Shown here piece after piece: positions 15,206-23,779 of a DNA stretch of 64,000 bases (within the stretch, counting starts at the first letter, position 1; each line of letters opens with the position of its first letter). The notes below the pieces were generated by a model, which did not search any database, had not been told where the DNA came from, and was given only the letters and a program-made list of their open reading frames with translations. The DNA is from Demequina phytophila. Lineage in GTDB: Bacteria > Actinomycetota > Actinomycetes > Actinomycetales > Demequinaceae. The stretch is from NCBI RefSeq assembly GCF_000971135.1, contig NZ_BBLW01000001.1:124001-188000 (forward strand), in the 5' to 3' direction. The position numbers and the translations under genes were made by a program.

Positions 15206-17362
15206 TCAATCGACGTCTTGAACCAGCACCCTCACGTCCCACGGCCCGAGCTCGATCACCGAGTTCTCGCAGATGCGCTCGCCGGACACCGCGTCCACCA
15301 CCGGCGACGGCGGCGCGACGGACACCGACCCCCAGCCCCAGTGGTGCACGAAGAAGGCGCGTCCGCCGTCCGCGAGCGTCGTCGACGTCACCCGCACCGA
15401 CTCCGGCAGCCCCGTCCAGCCAGCGACCGGCTCCGGCACCGCGGAGCCGACCAACGCCGCGACCGTCTCCTGATCCGGCACCGTCCCCACCACGGTCACG
15501 CGACCCGCCCCAGCCGCGGAAGAGGTGATCGCCGCGTACGCGCCCAGGTGCGGGTCGTCATACGACGCCAGCACCGAGGCGCCGGCCGGCCGCAGGTACT
15601 CGACCCACGCGGTGGCGACGGGCGACTCCACCCGGGCCAGCGCATCGTCCCTCGCCACCAGCGGGATGGACGATGCGACGGACTGGAACTCCTGGTACGT
15701 CACCTGCGCGAGGCGCGCCAGGCGGGCGGGCTTGATCTCGCCGCGCGCCCGGGCCTCCTCGTCGCCGTAGGCCGAACGTGGCCCGAGGATGAGGTGCCCG
15801 CCCGCCTCGGCGTACGCGCACAGCCAGTCCAACAAGGAGTCGGAGGCGGCGTAGTCGGCCGCGACCACGAGCACGGGCCGCGCGGCGGCGAAGGCCGCCG
15901 GGTCCCCGAACAGCGCACCAGACCCCACCAGCTGCGCAGGCCGCACGATGCTCACCTGCAGCCCCGCGTCGAAGGCCGCCCGGTAGAACGGCAGCGCGAG
16001 CTGACGGTACGCGTCCGGGTTGGGCCCCTGCCGCGCCTCGCCCGCGGGCTGCTGCAGCTGCGGCGCCGAGAGCGCCCACTTCGAGTCGCTCGAGTAGAGG
16101 AACGCGACGTCGGCGTCCGGCACGGCGCCGGCCAGCAGCGGCCCCACGGCCTCGAAGTCCGACCCGATCGCCGCGACCTCGTCGAGGATCCGCCCGGGCG
16201 CCCCGTCGTGCGGGATGAGCCCGATCCAGTAGGTCTCCGCGCCGTACTGGAGCGTGTGCCAGTGCCAGTACTCGATGGCGCGCGCACCGCGCGACACCAG
16301 CGCCCACGCGATCTGCCGCAGCTGCCCGTCGAACGGCGGGATGTTGTACGCGTTCTGGCCGATCCCGCCGGCGTTGGTCTCGGTGACCCAGAACTCGGCC
16401 TGCTTGGACGAGTACGCGAGGTCCGCGAGCTCGTAGACGGCCCAGGTCCCGTTGGCGATCCAGTCCGGAGACATGGGCGACGAGTGGGGCACCGCCAGCG
16501 CGTCCTGCGCCGTGTAGTACGCGTTGCAGGAGGCCGCATCGAGGGCCCGCGAGAGCGACGCGTCCTCGACGGCGGCCTGCTCGTAGGAGATGCACGTGGT
16601 GACGAAGGGCGCACCCGGACCCGACCCCACGATCTCCCGGACGAGCGCGGCCTGCCACGCGATGTACTCGTCCACGAGCCGCGCCTGGAAGCGCCGCCAC
16701 GCGAGGTGGTACTGCGGCTGCCAGTTGTTGTCGGGCCGCCAGAGCTCGTCGAAGGAGGTCAGCCGGTGCGACCAGTACACGAGGCCCCACTCGCGGTTGA
16801 GCGTCTCGACGTCACCGTAGGTGTCCTCGAGCCACGCGCGAAAGGCCTGGAAGATCCCGTCGTTGGAGAGCAGCCGCAGCCCGGGCTCGTTGTCGACCTG
16901 GCAGCCCACGATCGCCGGATGGCCCGCGTACCGCCCCACCACCGCGCGGATCACCCGCTCGGCGTGCGACCGGAACGCCGGGTGGGTGAAGTCCATCTCC
17001 TGGCGCGCGCCCCACCCGATGGGCTGCCCGGTCGCGGACTCGCCGATCAGCTCCGGGTGCTTCGCCGCGAGCCACATCGGCAGCGCGTACGTGGGCGTCC
17101 CCAGGATCACCGCGATGCCGTGCCGGTGCGCCGCGTCGAGCACGGGCTCGAGCCAGTCGAGCTCGAACTGCCCGTCGCGCGGCTCCCACGTCGACCACAC
17201 GGACTCGCCGACGCGGATCAGCGTGAGCCTCGCGGAACGCATGGTCTCCATGTCGCGTTCGATGCGCGCGAGGTCGGGCTCCTGACCCGCGAGCGGGTAC
17301 TCGTGGTAGTACGCGGCGCCCAGGTGGAGGCGGCCGGGCGTGTGGTCGGCGGGCTGGGTCAC
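15206..17362 (-). CDS. GH42 beta-galactosidase
   Basis: This encodes 718 residues, typical for the family. It hydrolyses terminal beta-D-galactosides in the cytoplasm; no signal peptide is seen. The TIM-barrel start GAAYYHEYPL and the W-x-x-WEPRDGQFE region are characteristic. The acid/base Glu lies in CQVDNEPG (about residue 158) and the nucleophile Glu in WVTETNAGG (about residue 327). A trimerisation (class I glutamine amidotransferase-like) domain and a small C-terminal beta domain follow. GGAAG precedes the GTG start. It is the next gene after the LacI regulator on the same strand, which argues for sugar control. Two motif copies (15642, 15668) lie in the C-terminal third. Confidence 0.92.
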   Translation of the reverse strand: MTQPADHTPGRLHLGAAYYHEYPLAGQEPDLARIERDMETMRSARLTLIRVGESVWSTWEPRDGQFELDWLEPVLDAAHRHGIAVILGTPTYALPMWLAAKHPELIGESATGQPIGWGARQEMDFTHPAFRSHAERVIRAVVGRYAGHPAIVGCQVDNEPGLRLLSNDGIFQAFRAWLEDTYGDVETLNREWGLVYWSHRLTSFDELWRPDNNWQPQYHLAWRRFQARLVDEYIAWQAALVREIVGSGPGAPFVTTCISYEQAAVEDASLSRALDAASCNAYYTAQDALAVPHSSPMSPDWIANGTWAVYELADLAYSSKQAEFWVTETNAGGIGQNAYNIPPFDGQLRQIAWALVSRGARAIEYWHWHTLQYGAETYWIGLIPHDGAPGRILDEVAAIGSDFEAVGPLLAGAVPDADVAFLYSSDSKWALSAPQLQQPAGEARQGPNPDAYRQLALPFYRAAFDAGLQVSIVRPAQLVGSGALFGDPAAFAAARPVLVVAADYAASDSLLDWLCAYAEAGGHLILGPRSAYGDEEARARGEIKPARLARLAQVTYQEFQSVASSIPLVARDDALARVESPVATAWVEYLRPAGASVLASYDDPHLGAYAAITSSAAGAGRVTVVGTVPDQETVAALVGSAVPEPVAGWTGLPESVRVTSTTLADGGRAFFVHHWGWGSVSVAPPSPVVDAVSGERICENSVIELGPWDVRVLVQDVD

Positions 17363-17516
17363 GGTGCTTCCGTTCTCGTGGTGCGGGCGGTGCCGGCGGG
17401 CTGTCGCACGCGGGCGGGCTTCATGGGGGCAAGGGCGGCGCGCGCACGCGCCAGGCGGACGATGCGCAGGCCCGGTCGGCGACGCGGCGCCGCCTTCGCG
17501 TGGCCCGGCGTCACGG

Positions 17517-18572
17517 TCACCGCGCCTCCCGACGGTTGGCAGGCGGCGGCGCCGTGGACGCGCGCACCCGCAGCTCGACCGGCACCGCCTCGCGACGGGA
17601 CGCGGGCGCGCGCCCCTCGACCTCGTCGAGCAGGCGCGCCACCCCCTCGCGGGCGATCGCGTCGAAGTCCTGCGCGAGCGTGGTGAGCGGGGTGTGGAGG
17701 TACGCGGACACGTCGGAGTCGTCCATCCCCACCACGCTCACGTCGCCGGGCACGGACAGCCCGCGGCTCTCGAGCGCGTGGATGAGGCCGATCGCCATGT
17801 CGTCGTTCGCACAGAACACCGCCGTCACGTCGGGCTGCGCGCCCAGCGCGACGCCGGCGGCGTACCCGGACGCGGCGGTCCAGTCCCCGGCCAGGGTCGG
17901 GGGGACGATGCGCCGGGCGCCTTCCAGCGCGGCACGCCAGCCCTCGGCGCGGGCGTCCGAGGTGCGCCAGCCCGCGGGCCCGGCGACGTGATGCACGGTG
18001 CGGTGGCCCAGCCCGAGGAGGTACTCGACGGCCTCGCGGCACGCGCCGGCGTCGTCGGCGCCCACGTGGATCCACTCGGGGCTCTCCCCCGGCCGGTCCT
18101 CGAACACAAGCACGGGGGTACCAGGCGTCTCGTGCCCGATGGTCGCGGTCGACTCCGCGGGCTCGAGGATCACGATCCCGTCGACGCCGCGCGCCACGAG
18201 CGAGTCCATCGCCTCGGAGATGGCCCGCGGGTCGCCCGTCGCGGTGCGCGTGAGCACGATCGAGTAGCCGGCCTCGCGCGCCGCCGCCTCGACGCCGGCG
18301 AGGATCGCCGACGGGCCGCGGAACGTGGTCGACATGGTCACCACTCCGAGCGTCCGGGTGCGCTGAGTCACGAGCGCACGGGCGGCAGCGTTGGGGCGGT
18401 AGCCGGCCTGCTCGACGGCGGCGAACACGCGGGCGCGGACCTCGTCGCGGACGTTGGGCTCGTGGTTGATGACGCGGGAGACGGTCTTCTGGGCGACCCC
18501 GGCCAGGCGCGCGACGTCGGCCATCGTGGGGTTCCGCGTGGCCGCTCGGCCCGCCGTTGACTGCGCTGTCAC
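17517..18572 (-). CDS. LacI family transcriptional regulator
   Basis: This encodes about 351 residues from the GTG at 18572 (a longer open frame upstream would run through the operator). The N-terminal helix-turn-helix reads MADVARLAGVAQKTVSRVIN, with the hinge RPNAAARALVTQRTRTLG. The periplasmic-binding-protein-like effector domain shows VVTMSTTFRGPSAI, FCANDDMAIG and VVGMDDSDV. It should repress itself and probably the GH42 gene downstream, with a galactoside-type inducer. A perfect operator palindrome stands 21 bases upstream of the start. Confidence 0.9.
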   Translation of the reverse strand: MTAQSTAGRAATRNPTMADVARLAGVAQKTVSRVINHEPNVRDEVRARVFAAVEQAGYRPNAAARALVTQRTRTLGVVTMSTTFRGPSAILAGVEAAAREAGYSIVLTRTATGDPRAISEAMDSLVARGVDGIVILEPAESTATIGHETPGTPVLVFEDRPGESPEWIHVGADDAGACREAVEYLLGLGHRTVHHVAGPAGWRTSDARAEGWRAALEGARRIVPPTLAGDWTAASGYAAGVALGAQPDVTAVFCANDDMAIGLIHALESRGLSVPGDVSVVGMDDSDVSAYLHTPLTTLAQDFDAIAREGVARLLDEVEGRAPASRREAVPVELRVRASTAPPPANRREAR

Positions 18573-18592
18573 ACCGCGAGTATCGACCCGCC

Positions 18593-18606
18593 TGACAGCG
18601 CTGTCA
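18593..18606. promoter_or_regulatory. LacI-family operator, perfect palindrome
   Basis: TGACAGCGCTGTCA is a perfect 14-bp palindrome with the central CG and the TGACAGCG half-site usual for LacI-family repressors of sugar genes in actinobacteria. It lies 21 bases before the regulator's start, so autoregulation is expected. No second copy was found in the 154-bp gap before the GH42 gene. Confidence 0.8.
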
Positions 18607-18730
18607 ACCGCAAGTCGACCCGCGCGCGGGTGAACATCGCGCGACCGCCCTTCCCCGCGCATCGTCCCCCGACCTACCCTGCCCCCAGAGGCCCGACCCC
18701 CCGGGGCCCCGCGCGAAAGGGCGAGCGTCC

Positions 18731-19072
18731 ATGACCGACGTCCGCGACCTCATCGACTACGACACCCCGTACGACTATGCGGAGCTCCTCGAGCGCGCCG
18801 GCGCCACCCGCGACTCCGCGCGCTGCACGCTGTGCGGCCTCGACTCCGAGCCCCTGCCGCCCGCGCGGCTGACCGTCATCAAGTACCGCCAATCGGGCAG
18901 CGAGCGCGGCTCCAGCCGCCTGTACTGCGCGCTCCACCTCGCGGCCTGGAGGGACGATGCCCGGTCCAGCAGGCGCCCCGGGCGCCGGGGCGCGGAGGCA
19001 CCGTCCCATGAGATCTGCCCCACCTGCTTCATGCAGATGCCGCTCACGGGCGGCTGCCCCCAGTGTGACTAA
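18731..19072 (+). CDS. small Cys/His zinc-binding-like protein, family member 1 with extra zinc ribbon
   Basis: This encodes 113 residues and is the first of four tandem relatives. The shared core is YDYAELLERAGATRD, CTLC (CxxC), a middle strand, then LYCALHLAAW (CxxH), giving a C-x2-C...C-x2-H set that could bind one zinc. Unlike the others it continues with a basic linker and a second C-terminal knuckle, ICPTCFMQMPLTGGCPQCD (two CxxC). The start follows GAAAGGGCGAG. It contains a GGACGATGC copy at 18952, in the linker between the two metal sites. Confidence 0.6.
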   Translation: MTDVRDLIDYDTPYDYAELLERAGATRDSARCTLCGLDSEPLPPARLTVIKYRQSGSERGSSRLYCALHLAAWRDDARSSRRPGRRGAEAPSHEICPTCFMQMPLTGGCPQCD

Positions 19073-19185
19073 GTTATCCAGGGACTTTACGCAAACTTGG
19101 GAATGGCGAGGACTCGTCGCGAGTTGAGCAACGATGCCCGCCCCCGCGCCGCGGGGGCCATCACCGACGGAGCGAAGACCCCGCC

Positions 19186-19428
19186 ATGAGCGACCCCCGT
19201 GAACGCCACCTGAGCCTCGACAACTACGCCGACCTGCTGTCGCTCGCCGGCATCGTCCGCGACGTCGCCCCCTGCTCGGCGTGCGGACCCGACGCCCCGC
19301 CGCTGCGCACCGAGGCGCTGTGGATCGGGCACGACGCGCTCGGCGAGGAGCTCAGCGGCGCCGCCCTGCTCTGCGTGCGTCACGCGGCGGAGTGGTCGGA
19401 CACGGGCCACATCGCGCTCGCCTCGTAG
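19186..19428 (+). CDS. small Cys/His zinc-binding-like protein, family member 2
   Basis: This encodes 80 residues: LSLDNYADLLSLAGIVRDVA, CSAC, PPLRTEALWIGHD, LLCVRHAAEW, HIALAS. Same CxxC...CxxH core as its neighbours and about 60% identical by eye to member 3. No DNA-binding helix or catalytic residues are evident. The gap of 113 bp to member 1 is long enough for its own promoter. A motif copy (19250, minus orientation) covers the codons just before the CxxC. Not a family I can name. Confidence 0.6.
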   Translation: MSDPRERHLSLDNYADLLSLAGIVRDVAPCSACGPDAPPLRTEALWIGHDALGEELSGAALLCVRHAAEWSDTGHIALAS

Positions 19429-19527
19429 TCGCGTGGCCGGCGCGGGACCAAGGGCCCCCGGAGGCGCCTCGCGCCGGCGCTACCGTGGGGGCGCCCACGA
19501 AGACAACGACGTACGGAGTGCGGGCCC

Positions 19528-19764
19528 ATGATCGACACCCCCGAGCGCCTCTTGAGCCTCGACAACTATGCGGACCTCCTTGCCCTCGCGGGCGTGGTCC
19601 GGGCGACCGGCACCTGCAGCGCATGCGGTGCCGCGTCCCACCCGGTCCGGACCGACGCCCTGTGGATCGTCCACGACCGCACCGGCCACGACCTCAGCGG
19701 CATGTCGCTGCTGTGCGCGCGGCACGCCGCCGACTGGTCGCGCTCGGGGCACGTCGCGGTCTGA
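19528..19764 (+). CDS. small Cys/His zinc-binding-like protein, family member 3
   Basis: This encodes 78 residues: LLSLDNYADLLALAGVVRAT, CSAC, PVRTDALWIVHDRTG, LLCARHAADW. It has only the N-terminal helix, CxxC, the conserved LWIVHD strand and CxxH, so it defines the minimal domain of the family. The start context is GGAGTGCGGGCCC. It is followed 120 bp later by member 4. Unknown function. Confidence 0.6.
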   Translation: MIDTPERLLSLDNYADLLALAGVVRATGTCSACGAASHPVRTDALWIVHDRTGHDLSGMSLLCARHAADWSRSGHVAV

Positions 19765-19884
19765 CGCCTCGCGGCTTCCCGCGTCGTGCCGGGGCCTCGG
19801 AGATCAGGACGAAGGCCCCTCGCATCGGCACTTGGTGCCACATAACCTTGTTGCTTCCCCGGATCCCGACTACCAGGCAGCATC

Positions 19885-20208
19885 ATGACCGACCTTCACG
19901 AGCACGCACCCGCACTGAGCCTCGACAGCTATGCGCAGATCCTCGCGCACGCCGACGCCGTGCGCGACGCCGCGGCGTGCGCGGACTGCCCGCCGTCGGC
20001 CGTGCCGATCAGCGTCGACGACCTCTGGGTGGTGCACGACCGCACCGACCCCACGCTCGCGAACGCCTCCGTGCTGTGCGCACGGCACGCCGCCCAGTGG
20101 GCGCGCCCCCACCTGATCCGGAGCGCGACCGGCGGGCACCCGTTCACCCGCCGGCGCATCGTGCAGGCGCGGCCCTACCTCCACGCGATGGAGACGCGCG
20201 AGGGCTGA
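19885..20208 (+). CDS. small Cys/His zinc-binding-like protein, family member 4
   Basis: This encodes 107 residues: LSLDSYAQILAHADAVRDAA, CADC, LWVVHDRTD, VLCARHAAQW, then a basic 30-residue extension (HPFTRRRIVQARPYLHAMET) that the others lack. It is the most diverged core copy but keeps every Cys and the His. It ends 13 bases from the convergent C39-like peptidase gene. The four genes look like tandem duplications that have since acquired different tails. Confidence 0.6.
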   Translation: MTDLHEHAPALSLDSYAQILAHADAVRDAAACADCPPSAVPISVDDLWVVHDRTDPTLANASVLCARHAAQWARPHLIRSATGGHPFTRRRIVQARPYLHAMETREG

Positions 20209-20221
20209 ACGCTCTCGACGG

Positions 20222-21337
20222 CTACGCGCGCCGCAACCAGACGATCCCGCGGTAACCGTCCGGACCCCACCGGACCATCCGGTCGAGGTCCGCGGCCGCG
20301 ACCGGCATGTCGTGGGTGTCGACCCACGACTCCCCGGCGACGTCCTCGACCCACGGGTCCTCGAGCAGGAACATCCCGTCGCGGGCCGCGTGCGCCACGA
20401 TCCAGTGGGCGCCGGTGACGCCGTGCATGGGCTCCTCGTCGACCAGGAGCAGCGCGACCCACCCCTCCCGGATCCGGACCTCGAGCTCCTCCATCGACAC
20501 CCGCGCCCGCGACACCGGCACACCCAGCGCCGCCGCCCGCGCCGCCGAGTGCTCCTGCAGCTCCGCGCGGTAGTTCCAGTCGAACCCCTGGTAGTCCTCC
20601 AGCAGCACCGGTCCGTCGTGGTCCAGCGCGACCTCGACGGGTGCCCCGTCTGGTGCCCCGCCGGCGGAAGCCCCGACCTCCTCGCGCAACCGCACCGCCA
20701 GTCCCACCGGCTCGCACGCGGGATGGTTGGTCGCCTCGCGCCAGAACCCGATCTCGCGGTCGCGATCGGATCCGCCGGCACCGGCGAAGCCCACCACGCC
20801 GCGGGACTCGACCGCCATGAGCCCCGCGACCGCGCCGCACGTGTACAGCGTGGTCTGGGCGTAATAGCCGAGCTCCTCGTGCGGCACGTCGCGCAGCCAT
20901 AGCACGTAGCCGGCGAAGCGCTCGGTGCCCTTGGCGCCCCACGGCTCACGCAGCGGCGCGAAGCCCCGCGCGATCGCGAACGGCGGCAACGCGAGCCCCG
21001 GCGCGACCTCCCACTTCACCGCGGCGTCACCGGCGACCGTCCGCTCCTCCAGCAGCCCGTCGACCAGCGCCTCCGCGGCGGCGAGCCCCGCCGCCGACGC
21101 GGCCCACCACAGGTCCACGATCTTCACGGCGGCCGTTGCGGGCCTCCCGCTGGTGAGCATCGCCGCGAGCGGCGCACCGTCCGCGTCGCGCCGGACCGCG
21201 AGCGCCGGCCGGTAGGCGGAGCGCGGCAGGTTCCACCGCGCGGTCCGCTCCTCGCCCAGCACGTCCGCGAGCTCGGCGCCCCACTGCTCGAATGCCACCG
21301 GCGTGAAGCCCGCCGGCGGCGTCCCGAATCCCGACAC
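20222..21337 (-). CDS. C39-like (DUF3335-type) cysteine peptidase with N-terminal GNAT-like region
   Basis: This encodes 371 residues. The C-terminal half has the papain-like C39 layout: the Gln and Cys in YYAQTTLYTCGAVAGLMAV (Cys near residue 165), a His in HGVTGAHWIVAHA (about 305-312) and an Asp in LLEDPWVED. This is the pattern of the Peptidase_C39-like/DUF3335 group. The first 140 residues look like a degenerate acetyltransferase-type fold. The GTG start is one base after the stop of the peptide-ABC ATPase gene, so it belongs to that operon; trimming or sensing of imported peptides is a reasonable inference. Confidence 0.65.
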   Translation of the reverse strand: MSGFGTPPAGFTPVAFEQWGAELADVLGEERTARWNLPRSAYRPALAVRRDADGAPLAAMLTSGRPATAAVKIVDLWWAASAAGLAAAEALVDGLLEERTVAGDAAVKWEVAPGLALPPFAIARGFAPLREPWGAKGTERFAGYVLWLRDVPHEELGYYAQTTLYTCGAVAGLMAVESRGVVGFAGAGGSDRDREIGFWREATNHPACEPVGLAVRLREEVGASAGGAPDGAPVEVALDHDGPVLLEDYQGFDWNYRAELQEHSAARAAALGVPVSRARVSMEELEVRIREGWVALLLVDEEPMHGVTGAHWIVAHAARDGMFLLEDPWVEDVAGESWVDTHDMPVAAADLDRMVRWGPDGYRGIVWLRRA

Positions 21338-21338
21338 G

Positions 21339-22919
21339 TCAGTCCTTCCCGTCGGCGGGCACGGCGTTCTCCCGCATCGCGGCCGCGACCAGCAGCCTCG
21401 TGTACTCGTGGGCGGGGTGCTCGAGCACCTCGTGGCACGGCCCGGCCTCGACCACGCGGCCGTCCCACATGACCGTCACCGTGTCCGCGATCATGCGCAC
21501 CACCGCGAGGTCATGCGAGATGAAGAGGATCGCGATGCCGAGCTCGTCGCGGAGCCGCGCGAGCAGCGCCAGGATGTCCGCCTGCACCGACACGTCGAGC
21601 GCGGACACCGACTCGTCGCAGATGAGCAGCCGCGGCTCGGGCGCGAGCGCCCGCGCGATCGCGACCCGCTGGCGCTGACCTCCGGACAGCTCCGCGGGCC
21701 GCTTGCGCGCGAACTCCGCGGGCAGCCCCACCATCTCGAGCATCGTGGGCACCTCGGACGCTTCCCGTCCCGCCACCCCCAGCGCCTCCGCGAGGATCGC
21801 TCCGATGCTCATCATCGGGTTGAGCGACGAGTACGGGTCCTGGAACACGATCTGCATCTGGCCGGGCGTGCGCGACGCGCGCCCCGCAGCCAATGCGGCG
21901 CCCCCGAGGACGATGCTTCCCGCGTCCTCCCGTTCGAGGCCGGCGATGCACCGGGCCAGGGTGGACTTGCCGGACCCCGACTCCCCCACGATGCCGACGA
22001 TCGCGCCAGGCGCGATGCTGAGATCCACCGCGTCGAGGACGGTGCGCGCGCCGAAGGCCTTGGTGACGCGCTCGCACACCAGCAGCGCCTCCACCTCGGC
22101 GGAACCGTCCGCCGATTCCTCGGCGATCCGCGCCCCCGTCCGGGCGGCCACCACCGGGTCCGCCTCGATGAGCGCCCGCGTGTACGGGTGCTCCGGGGCC
22201 GCGAGCACGGCGGCGGTGGCGCCCCGCTCGACGACCTTGCCGTCGCGCATCACCAGCACCTGGTCGGTGCGGCCCCTCACCACTCCCAGGTCGTGGGAGA
22301 TGAGGATGACGGACAGGCGCCGCTCGAGCTGGATGCGGCGCAGCAGGTCGAGGATCTCGGCCTGGTTGGACGCGTCGAGCGCGGTGGTGGGCTCGTCGGC
22401 GATGAGCAGCTGCGGATCCGAGGCGAGCGCCGCCGCGATCGCGACGCGTTGGCGCATCCCGCCCGAGAGCTCGTGCGGGAAGGCGTCAGCGACGCGGGCC
22501 GGGAGGTTGACCTCGGCCAGCCTCTCCTCGACGGCCTTCCGCCGCGCGCCCCGCGTGAGCCGCCTCCCCTGCGCCGCCTCGATGGTCCACGCGATCTGAT
22601 CGCCGCACCGGTGGACGGGCGTGAGGGAGGTGAACGGGTCCTGGAGCAGCAGCGAGACGGAACGTCCCCGCGCCCGCCGCCACGCCGCATCGTCCCCCGC
22701 CCGGGTGACCGGAAGGTCCTGACCGGCGACGGAGACCGCCCCGGTCGCGCGGAAGCCGCGCGGCAGCAGGCCCACGATGGACTTGGCGGTCAGGGTCTTT
22801 CCGGACCCGGACTCGCCGATGAGCGCGAGCGTCGCGCCGGGCGCGATCTCCGCGTCGATGGGCTCCACCATCGTCCCGGATGGCCCGAGAACGGTGAGCG
22901 CGGACAACAGGACCGTCAT
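21339..22919 (-). CDS. peptide ABC importer, fused double ATPase (DppD-DppF type)
   Basis: This encodes 526 residues from the ATG at 22919, which has GGAGGTCC immediately upstream and overlaps the permease stop (ATGA). Two complete ABC domains lie in one chain: Walker A GESGSGKT (near residue 35) and GESGSGKS (near residue 320), each with an ABC signature (LSGGMRQRVAIA and [12 protein letters not shown]) and Walker B (LLIADEPTTALD and LLICDESVSALD). The second Walker B has DES instead of DEP. It powers the importer formed with the two permeases upstream. Motif copies lie at 21908 and 22687. Confidence 0.92.
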   Translation of the reverse strand: MTVLLSALTVLGPSGTMVEPIDAEIAPGATLALIGESGSGKTLTAKSIVGLLPRGFRATGAVSVAGQDLPVTRAGDDAAWRRARGRSVSLLLQDPFTSLTPVHRCGDQIAWTIEAAQGRRLTRGARRKAVEERLAEVNLPARVADAFPHELSGGMRQRVAIAAALASDPQLLIADEPTTALDASNQAEILDLLRRIQLERRLSVILISHDLGVVRGRTDQVLVMRDGKVVERGATAAVLAAPEHPYTRALIEADPVVAARTGARIAEESADGSAEVEALLVCERVTKAFGARTVLDAVDLSIAPGAIVGIVGESGSGKSTLARCIAGLEREDAGSIVLGGAALAAGRASRTPGQMQIVFQDPYSSLNPMMSIGAILAEALGVAGREASEVPTMLEMVGLPAEFARKRPAELSGGQRQRVAIARALAPEPRLLICDESVSALDVSVQADILALLARLRDELGIAILFISHDLAVVRMIADTVTVMWDGRVVEAGPCHEVLEHPAHEYTRLLVAAAMRENAVPADGKD

Positions 22920-23779
22920 CGGACCTCCTCCCCCACCTGCGAGAGCCGCTGCCCGATCCAGTCGCCCACGAGGTTGACGCACACCGCGACCGCCACGATC
23001 AGCAGCGCGGGCACGAACACGGCGGCGGGGTTCTGGAACATGATGGCGCGGCCGTCGGTGAGCTGGCGGCCCCAGTCGGCGGTGCCGGGCGCGACGCCCA
23101 CGCCCAGGAAGGACAGCGACGAGAACGCGACGAGCGCGAACGCGACGTTGAGCATCATGTTGGTGACCACCAGCGAGGTGACGTTGGGCAGGATGTGCCG
23201 GAACATCACGCGCCAGCGGGACAGGGACAGCATCTGGGCCGCCTCGATGTAGGGCCGCGCGGACTGCTCGAGCACGCCGGCGCGGACGATCCGGATGTCG
23301 GACGGCGAGAACAGCACGATGAGCAGCGCGACCGTCACCCAGTAGCCGCCGCCCATCACGCCCGAGACCACGATCGCGGCGAGCAGGACGGGCACGGCGA
23401 GCAGCAGGTCGGTCCAGCGCGAGATCAGGGTGTCGAGCCAGCCCCGCTCGTAGCCGGCGAGCGTGCCCATCACCACGCCCAGCAGCATCGAGCCGATCGC
23501 CACGATCACCGGTCCCACCAGGGCCGACGCGGTGCCGGCGACGGCCATCTGGAGGATGTCGCGCCCCAGCTCGTCGGTGCCCAGCGGATGCCCGGGCGAG
23601 CCCGGCGGCAGCGTGGAGGCGAGGATGTCCTGGTGCATCGCGTCGGGGAAGATCAGCTTCCCGAACGCCGCGGCGAGGACGGCCAGCGCGAGCACTCCGA
23701 GCGCGATCGCGACCCCGATGGGCAGGCGTCGGCGACGGCGCCGGACGGGCGCGACGCCGATCACGCGGATGTCGCTCAT
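22916..23779 (-). CDS. peptide ABC importer permease (DppC type)
   Basis: This encodes 287 residues from the ATG at 23779, overlapping the upstream permease stop (ATGA). A basic N-terminus (RRRRRRLP) precedes the first span, then the family landmarks HPLGTDELGRDILQMAV and, before the last spans, the EAAQMLSLSRWRVMFRHILPN coupling helix (EAA loop) that docks on the ATPase. About six membrane spans. Translationally coupled on both sides. Confidence 0.92.
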   Translation of the reverse strand: MSDIRVIGVAPVRRRRRRLPIGVAIALGVLALAVLAAAFGKLIFPDAMHQDILASTLPPGSPGHPLGTDELGRDILQMAVAGTASALVGPVIVAIGSMLLGVVMGTLAGYERGWLDTLISRWTDLLLAVPVLLAAIVVSGVMGGGYWVTVALLIVLFSPSDIRIVRAGVLEQSARPYIEAAQMLSLSRWRVMFRHILPNVTSLVVTNMMLNVAFALVAFSSLSFLGVGVAPGTADWGRQLTDGRAIMFQNPAAVFVPALLIVAVAVCVNLVGDWIGQRLSQVGEEVR

